The translations under genes and the position numbers were made by a program. From positions 75,190 to 139,189 of the forward strand of contig JBFHJN010000001.1 of NCBI GenBank assembly GCA_041595875.1: a stretch of 64,000 nucleotides of DNA, given 5' to 3'. This DNA comes from UBA2279 sp041595875. GTDB lineage: Bacteria > Actinomycetota > Coriobacteriia > Anaerosomatales > Anaerosomataceae. Under the pieces are notes generated by a model. That model saw only the letters and a program-made list of their open reading frames with translations, was not told where the DNA came from and searched no databases. Positions 58,660 to 64,000 of this stretch are shown piece after piece; within the stretch, counting starts at the first letter, position 1, and each line of letters opens with the position of its first letter.

Positions 58660-59838
58660 ATGGGCAGAAAGGCGCTCGCGATCGCGATGGCGACCGTGCT
58701 ATGTGTTGCGGGACTCACGCTTGGAGGGTGTTCGGACGAGAGCGGATCTGACTCATCCGGTCTTGAGCCCTACAAGATAGGCGTCGTCGTTTCACTCACA
58801 GGGTCCTATTCGGGCCTGGGTGTTCCCGAGAAGAGGGCCATCGAGCTTGAGGCGGAGATGCTCAATGAGGCCGGTGGCATCAACGGTCGCATGGTCGAGC
58901 TGTTCTTCGAGGACGATGCCACTGACGCTGCCAAAGCGGCCGCGGCGGCTACAAGCCTGATCGAGCGGGAAGACGTCATAGCCATCATCGGTGCTACGGG
59001 CACCGGCCAGACGATGGCCATGCGTACCGACATAGATAGGGCGGCCGTACCGCAGGTCTCAATGGCCGGCGGTTCTGTTGTGACCGCAGACTTCGATGAG
59101 CTTGTCTTTCAGACGCCCTGGCCCAACCGTGTCGTCGTTCCCTTCACGCTGAAGGCCCTGGCGGCCAAAGGCATCACGCGGATCGCGCTGATCAGCGACA
59201 GCGGTGGCTACGGCGCTGACGGGCATGATGTCGTGCTCGCGTCCGCGGCCGCTGCCGGCGTGGAGATCGTGGCCGATGAGACATTCAACCTCGGCGACAC
59301 CGACATGACCGCCCAGCTCACCAAGATGCGGAGCCAGTCTCCGGACGCGGTCCTGATGTGGACCGCCGGGAGCGAGGCGGCTATCGTCGCCAAGAACATG
59401 CAGCAGCTCGGATTGGATGTCCCGCTGGTGGGAAGTCCCGGCAACGGGAGGGTTGAGTTCTTGGACGGCGCGGGAAGCGCCGCTGATGGCTTTAGCTTCG
59501 CCGCGGGCAAGATCTTGCTGCCTGAGGCGTACGGAGAGGGCAGCGAGGCCTTCACCGTGGCCACAGAGTTCATCGACCGCTATACCGAGCGGTACGGCAC
59601 GGCGCCTGATATCTTCGCCGGTCATGCATACGACGCATTCCTGATCATCGCTGATGCGCTGGGTCGCGTTGATGGCGATGTGACGCCGGCGGCCCTGCGT
59701 GACGCTATCGAGGCCACCGACGGGCTGATCGGTGTGGGCGGTACGTTCAGTTACTCTGCTGACGACCACAACGGCCTGTCAGAAACCGACCTGGTCATGT
59801 ACCGGGTCGACGGCGGTCAGTGGGTGCTGGACGAGTGA
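58660..59838 (+). CDS. livJ: Branched-chain amino acid ABC transporter, substrate-binding lipoprotein
   Basis: The 392-residue protein has a lipobox LTLGGC (Cys24) and a periplasmic-binding fold of the Leu/Ile/Val type: YKIGVVVSLTGSYSGLGVPEKRAIELEAEMLNEAGGING, and ATGTGQTMAM. It would capture the amino acid or related ligand outside the membrane. AAGGAGAG precedes ATG 58660. The other four transporter genes follow on the same strand. The ligand may be aromatic or branched-chain, given the ior neighbour. Confidence 0.93.
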   Translation: MGRKALAIAMATVLCVAGLTLGGCSDESGSDSSGLEPYKIGVVVSLTGSYSGLGVPEKRAIELEAEMLNEAGGINGRMVELFFEDDATDAAKAAAAATSLIEREDVIAIIGATGTGQTMAMRTDIDRAAVPQVSMAGGSVVTADFDELVFQTPWPNRVVVPFTLKALAAKGITRIALISDSGGYGADGHDVVLASAAAAGVEIVADETFNLGDTDMTAQLTKMRSQSPDAVLMWTAGSEAAIVAKNMQQLGLDVPLVGSPGNGRVEFLDGAGSAADGFSFAAGKILLPEAYGEGSEAFTVATEFIDRYTERYGTAPDIFAGHAYDAFLIIADALGRVDGDVTPAALRDAIEATDGLIGVGGTFSYSADDHNGLSETDLVMYRVDGGQWVLDE

Positions 59839-59841
59839 CAC

Positions 59842-60720
59842 GTGGGTAGCGCAGAACTCCTGCAATTCGCCGTCGCCGGTCTGAAGAACGGCTCGATCTA
59901 TGCACTGGTCGCGCTGGGCTTCACGCTCGTGTTCGGTTCCACCGGTATCATCAACTTCGCCCAGGGAGAGTTCTTCATGCTGGGCGGGATGCTCGCTGTG
60001 TTCTTCGTCAAACTAGGCCTGCCGCTGCCACTCGCCGTCGTTGCCGGTGTCCTTGCCACGGCGGTGGTAGGTCTCGCGTTCGAGCGCGTCGCGCTGAGGC
60101 CGAGAAGAGACTCCGGACCACTGGCGTTGATCATCATCACCATCGGTGGATCGATGGTTCTACGTTCGCTGTCGCGTCATGCGTTCGGCGGCAATGAGCT
60201 GTCGCTCCCTGCGTTCACCGAGGGTCCATCCATAGTCGTGGCCGGCGCCGCAATCGAACGACAGGCGCTCTGGGTGTGGGGCCTCACCATCGTCGCGGTG
60301 GCGGGTCTGAGCTGGCTGTACTCCAAGACCAAGTTCGGCCGCTCGATGCGGGCGTGCTCGCTCAGTCATGAGGCGTCACGGCTCATGGGTATCGATACCG
60401 CGCGGATAGTGATGGTGAGCTTCGGGCTTGCTGCGGTGCTTGGTGCGCTGGCGGGCGTGGTCGTGGCGCCGCTCACGCAGACCTCGTTCAACGTAGGCGC
60501 GCGCATAGGCCTCAAGGGCTTTGCGGCAGCCATCCTCGGCGGTCTTGGCAATCCCATCGCGGCGGTCGTGGGCGGCCTCGCACTCGGGCTGGTCGAGAGC
60601 ATGTCCATCGCCTTCATCTCGAGTACCTACAAAGACGTCATCGCGCTTGTGCTGCTGCTCGTCGTGTTGTTCGTGCGTCCCGAGGGCATCCTTGGACGAG
60701 CCACACGTGAGAAGGTGTGA
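59842..60720 (+). CDS. livH: Branched-chain amino acid ABC transporter permease LivH
   Basis: The 292-residue membrane protein has about eight hydrophobic segments with the family marks GLKNGSIYALVALGFTLVFGSTGIINFAQGEFFMLG at the start and GRSMRACSLSHEASRLMGID in the middle. It forms the inner-membrane channel with LivM. GTG 59842 starts four bases after the livJ stop, and livM follows. Confidence 0.95.
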   Translation: MGSAELLQFAVAGLKNGSIYALVALGFTLVFGSTGIINFAQGEFFMLGGMLAVFFVKLGLPLPLAVVAGVLATAVVGLAFERVALRPRRDSGPLALIIITIGGSMVLRSLSRHAFGGNELSLPAFTEGPSIVVAGAAIERQALWVWGLTIVAVAGLSWLYSKTKFGRSMRACSLSHEASRLMGIDTARIVMVSFGLAAVLGALAGVVVAPLTQTSFNVGARIGLKGFAAAILGGLGNPIAAVVGGLALGLVESMSIAFISSTYKDVIALVLLLVVLFVRPEGILGRATREKV

Positions 60721-60722
60721 GG

Positions 60723-61721
60723 ATGGGGACGGTCGCGCCACGTATCCGCGTCGTGCTGCTTGCTGCGGCATCGCTCGTCATCGCATCGGTCCCGTTTCTC
60801 ACCGACGACCGCTACCTGCTGAAGATCCTCACCTTTGTGGGGCTCAACGCCATCGTCGTGGCCGGACTGGCGCTTCTTCTGGGGTTCGCGGGGCAGATAT
60901 CCATGGGGCACGCTGCGTTCTTCGGCCTGGGTGCGTATACCTCGGCGTATCTCACCACAGCCCACGAGGTGCCCTGGCTTCTGGCGGTTGCCGCCGGTAC
61001 CCTGCTCGCTGCAACCGGCGGCCTGCTCCTGGCCCTGCCCAGCCTTCGCCTCAAGGGTCACTACCTGGCGATGGCCACGCTGGGCTTCAACGAGATCATG
61101 AGCGTGCTGTTCGTGGAGATGCGGGGGATCACGGGCGGTAACGACGGCTTGTCGGGGATCCCGTTCCCCAGTATCGGTTCGTTGGTCATCGATTCTCCGG
61201 CGGCCATCTACATCCTCGTGTGGGCGGTGGCAGCGCTGGCGTTTGTCGGTGCGGCCAACCTGGTCCGTACACGTCCGGGGCGTGCCATGCGGGCGCTTCA
61301 CGGCTCGGAGCTGGGAGCCCTCGCCTCGGGCGTGAACACCGTAGGCCTGAAGGTGCAGGTATTCGCGGTCTCCGCGGCGCTCGCAGGCCTTGCCGGCGCG
61401 CTCTACGCGCATTCCGTCGGATTCATCTCGCCCAGCCAGTTCTCACTGGAATTCTCGATCCTGCTCGTGGCTATGGTGGTCGTGGGCGGCACGGGATCTT
61501 TGACCGGGCCGTTCATCGCCGCTGTCGCCCTCACGCTGTTGCAGTATGTCCATGCCCTGATACCCGGACTGAGCAAAGACGCCGCGGCGCTTATCCAGGA
61601 CTGGGAGGTCGACATCTCGGGGCTGGTCATGATCCTCACGGTGATATTCGTTCCGGGCGGGCTGGCCGCGTTTTTGAAGCGACGTCGCAGTGGCGCTGGA
61701 GTGGAGGGTGAGATCGCATGA
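60723..61721 (+). CDS. livM: Branched-chain amino acid ABC transporter permease LivM
   Basis: The 332-residue membrane protein has about nine hydrophobic segments and the LivM signatures GFAGQISMGHAAFFGLGAYTSAY and GRAMRALHGSELGALASGVN. ATG 60723 has AGAAGG seven bases before it; GTG 60717 would overlap livH. It overlaps the livG start by four bases. Confidence 0.95.
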   Translation: MGTVAPRIRVVLLAAASLVIASVPFLTDDRYLLKILTFVGLNAIVVAGLALLLGFAGQISMGHAAFFGLGAYTSAYLTTAHEVPWLLAVAAGTLLAATGGLLLALPSLRLKGHYLAMATLGFNEIMSVLFVEMRGITGGNDGLSGIPFPSIGSLVIDSPAAIYILVWAVAALAFVGAANLVRTRPGRAMRALHGSELGALASGVNTVGLKVQVFAVSAALAGLAGALYAHSVGFISPSQFSLEFSILLVAMVVVGGTGSLTGPFIAAVALTLLQYVHALIPGLSKDAAALIQDWEVDISGLVMILTVIFVPGGLAAFLKRRRSGAGVEGEIA

Positions 61722-62488
61722 GTCTTCTGGCGGTCAGAGACCTGACACGACGCTTTGGCGGCCTGGTCGCCGTTGATGGCGTGAGCTTCGACGTGCATGA
61801 AGGCACCATCAAGGCGGTCATCGGACCCAATGGCGCGGGAAAGAGCACGCTGTTCAACCTGATGACCGGCTTCGATCGTCCGGACGCCGGCACCGTTTCG
61901 TTCAATGGCCGGGACATCGTGGGCATGCGTCCCCACAAGGTGGTCGCTTCGGGCATTTCCCGGACGTTCCAGAACACGCAGCTGTTCGAGGAGCTCACCG
62001 CTTTAGAGAACGTCCTTGTAGGCATGCACACGAGGCTGCGCACCGGGCTGGTGGGAGGCGCGCTGCGCATGCCGTGGACGGTTGCCGAGGAGCGTCGCGC
62101 GTTGGAGCGCGCTTCGTATCTGTTGCGTCTTGTGGGAGCCGAGCAGTACGCGCAGACCCATGCGGCGGACATCCCGCACGGCATGCGACGCCTGCTTGAG
62201 ATCGCACGCGCGCTGGCGGCCGAGCCTCGTTTGCTGCTGCTCGACGAGCCGGCGGCCGGCCTCAACAACTTCGAGACGCAGTCGCTCTCCAAGACGCTGT
62301 ACAAGATCCGTGACGAGGGCGTGACGCTCGTGGTGGTCGAGCACGATATGGGTCTGGTCATGGAGGTCTCCGAGGAGATCGTCGTCATCGACCAGGGCCG
62401 CAAGATCGCTGAAGGCCCTCCGCTCCTCATCCAGAAGGACGCCGCTGTCATCGAGGCGTATCTCGGCGAGGAGGGCGCATATGTCTGA
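61718..62488 (+). CDS. livG: Branched-chain amino acid ABC transporter ATPase LivG
   Basis: The 256-residue ATPase has Walker A GPNGAGKST at about residues 37-45, SRTFQNTQLFEELTALENV, PHGMRRLLEIARALA as the signature stretch and LLLLDEPAAGLN as Walker B. The signature is PHGMRR where most ABC proteins have LSGGQ. The ATG overlaps livM; the end overlaps livF by eight bases. Confidence 0.95.
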   Translation: MSLLAVRDLTRRFGGLVAVDGVSFDVHEGTIKAVIGPNGAGKSTLFNLMTGFDRPDAGTVSFNGRDIVGMRPHKVVASGISRTFQNTQLFEELTALENVLVGMHTRLRTGLVGGALRMPWTVAEERRALERASYLLRLVGAEQYAQTHAADIPHGMRRLLEIARALAAEPRLLLLDEPAAGLNNFETQSLSKTLYKIRDEGVTLVVVEHDMGLVMEVSEEIVVIDQGRKIAEGPPLLIQKDAAVIEAYLGEEGAYV

Positions 62489-63209
62489 GGCCCTGCTCAA
62501 GGTCGAGGGTCTGTGTGCCGGTTACGGTCGCGTCCCGGTGATCCGTGACGTATCGCTGAGTGTCGCCGCCGGAGAGGTCGTGACCCTCATCGGTGCGAAC
62601 GGCGCGGGCAAGTCCACGCTGCTGAAGGCGATCTCGGGCCTCATAAAGCCTACCGCCGGCAAGGTCGTTTTCGACGGCCACGACGTGACGGGAACGCCGC
62701 CTGAGCGGTTGGTGCGGCAGGGCCTTGCGTTGGTGCCCGAGGGAAGGATGCTCTTCGGGCCCATGAGCGTGCATGAGAACCTGCTGCTTGGCGGTCACAC
62801 GCAAACGCCCGAAGGCGTGCGCGGAGCGCTGGAGCGGGTCCATACGCTGTTCCCGGTGCTTGCCGAGAGGAGCTCGCAGGCAGCGGCCACGCTCTCCGGC
62901 GGCGAACAGCAGATGTTGGCCGTTGGAAGGGCGTTGATGTCCTCGCCCAGGCTCCTGCTTCTTGATGAGCCGTCCCTGGGGCTGGCGCCCAAGGTGATAG
63001 CGGACATCTTCGCGGTGCTGGACGGCCTTCGAGCGGAGGGGCTTGCGATCCTGCTCGTCGAGCAGGATGCCAGATTGGCCCTGCGTCACTCGGACAGAGG
63101 TCTTGTCATGCGCGCCGGTCACGTGGCCCTTGAGGGCACCGCTTCTGAGCTTATCAGTAACGACGACATACGCCTGATCTACCTGGGCGCTTGGCACGGA
63201 GAGGAATAG
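62481..63209 (+). CDS. livF: Branched-chain amino acid ABC transporter ATPase LivF
   Basis: The 242-residue ATPase has Walker A GANGAGKST at about residues 38-46, LSGGEQQMLAVGRALM and LLLLDEPSLGLAP. It pairs with LivG in the transporter. The ATG overlaps livG. The gene for a phenylacetate-CoA ligase starts 10 bases after its stop. Confidence 0.95.
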   Translation: MSEALLKVEGLCAGYGRVPVIRDVSLSVAAGEVVTLIGANGAGKSTLLKAISGLIKPTAGKVVFDGHDVTGTPPERLVRQGLALVPEGRMLFGPMSVHENLLLGGHTQTPEGVRGALERVHTLFPVLAERSSQAAATLSGGEQQMLAVGRALMSSPRLLLLDEPSLGLAPKVIADIFAVLDGLRAEGLAILLVEQDARLALRHSDRGLVMRAGHVALEGTASELISNDDIRLIYLGAWHGEE

Positions 63210-63219
63210 GGGGTCGGTA

Positions 63220-64000
63220 TGCCGATCTGGAATCCCGAGTACGAGAGCATGGACCGTGAAGCGCTGGCGCAGCTCCAGTTGCGCCGTCTGCAGTCCACCG
63301 TGGCGTGGGTCTATGAGCGTGTCCCGTACTACAAAGAGGTGCTCGATGCTTCCGGCGTCAAGCCAAAAGACATCCGCTCACTGGCCGATGTCCGCCTGCT
63401 GCCGTTCACGGACAAGACCGCGCTGCGGGACACCTATCCATATGGGATGTTCGCTGTGGACCTGGAGCAGGTCGTGCGTGTCCATAGTTCCTCGGGAACC
63501 ACCGGCAAGCCCATCGTGGTGGGCTATACCAAGGGCGACTTGAACACGTGGACCGAGCTCACCGCCCGGATCGCTTCGGCAGCGGGCGTCACCTCCAAAG
63601 ACCGCGTCCAGCTCGCCTTCTTGTACGGGATGTTCACCGGCGGCTGGGGTATGCACTACGGCATCGAGCGCGTAGGCGCCACGGTGTTCCCGGCCGGCAG
63701 CGGCAACACCGAGCGTCAGCTTCTCATGATGCAAGACTTCGGCACGACGGTGCTGGTGTGCACTCCCAGCTATGCGCTCTACATCGCCGAGGTGGCCGAG
63801 AAGAGCGGGATCGACATAAAGTCGCTGCCGCTGCGCGTGGGATTGTTCGGCGGAGAGCCATCCGGTGAGGGCATGCGTGAGGAGATCGAGAAGCGGCTGG
63901 GAATTCTTGCCACAGACAACTATGGCCTTTCCGAAGTCATGGGGCCGGGTGTCTCGGGCGAGTGCGAGTACCAGTGCGGCCTGCACATGAACGAGGATCA
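63220..64000 (+). CDS. paaK: Phenylacetate-CoA ligase, N-terminal part (runs off the window)
   Basis: The reading frame is open from ATG 63220 to the window end, so 260 residues are visible. It begins PIWNPEYESMDREALAQLQLRRL and contains VRVHSSSGTTGKPIVVGYTKGD, ERVGATVFPAGSGNTERQL and DNYGLSEVMGPGVSGECE. It is a paralogue of the ligase at 39210. Lying directly after livF in the ior operon, it would activate arylacetates made from aromatic amino acids, or reverse the reaction to conserve energy. Confidence 0.9.

Overview
This is a GC-rich, densely packed bacterial chromosome segment with about 70 genes, short intergenic gaps and many 4-base start/stop overlaps. Several features point to an anaerobic actinobacterium: an actinobacterial integration host factor (mIHF) beside gmk and rpoZ, an RsiG-like protein, an FHA-MerR pair close to glycine-cleavage genes, ferredoxin-dependent 2-oxoacid and indolepyruvate oxidoreductases, rubrerythrin, and two NapH-type iron-sulfur membrane proteins. 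A deep Coriobacteriia-like lineage is my best guess. That is inference from gene content, not a phylogeny.

Layout. 1-3274: end of pyrF, pyrE, mihF, gmk, rpoZ, thiI. 3364-5764: a ribbon-helix-helix/PIN toxin-antitoxin pair whose toxin gene overlaps (ATGA) a gene for a tRNA-queuosine mannosyltransferase (GTDC1/QTMAN, DUF3524) homologue, followed at once by a second toxin-antitoxin pair. 5834-9243: a PadR-controlled membrane-protein and ABC-exporter operon. 9327-16378: rubrerythrin, a DJ-1/PfpI protein, an HD-GYP protein with a decayed GGDEF domain, two NapH-like ferredoxin membrane proteins and a transglutaminase-like lipoprotein. 16448-23133: a sugar-isomerase-like protein, korAB, coaBC, a DUF190 protein and an M23 peptidase.

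23198-28370 is the accessory region. A tRNA-Pro(GGG) gene with its own promoter and terminator is followed by three truncated RHS (YD-repeat) genes. The first two share about 570 bp of nearly identical RHS core, carry different C-terminal tips, and are each followed by a small membrane protein that could be an immunity factor. The third is a remnant ending inside the 3' end of an ABC-F gene.

28337-43569: ABC-F, DegV, CorA, a phosphatidyltransferase, a nucleotidyltransferase/phosphomannomutase-like fusion, a DUF881-sbp-DUF881-VanW envelope operon, a phenylacetate-CoA ligase with its ACT protein, a degenerate GGDEF protein, a prepilin and a D,D-carboxypeptidase. 43588-48745: glycine cleavage genes gcvT, gcvH, gcvPA, gcvPB and a lipoate ligase, which together supply and use lipoylated H protein. 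48805-53215: an operon starting with the RsiG-like protein, then an unknown 86-residue protein, a zinc-ribbon FHA protein, a MerR regulator, a nuclease-fold-like protein, hpt, a K+ channel and apt. 53267-55693: two secreted coiled-coil cell-wall proteins. 55750-64000: a promoter-headed cluster of iorA, iorB, a tandem-ACT protein, livJHMGF and a phenylacetate-CoA ligase cut by the window end. This looks like uptake and ferredoxin-linked oxidation of amino acids, with CoA activation of aryl acids.

The observations most worth following are the toxin-antitoxin/tRNA-modification operon, the RHS array with its conserved arginine-rich N-termini, and the RsiG-like c-di-GMP signature.
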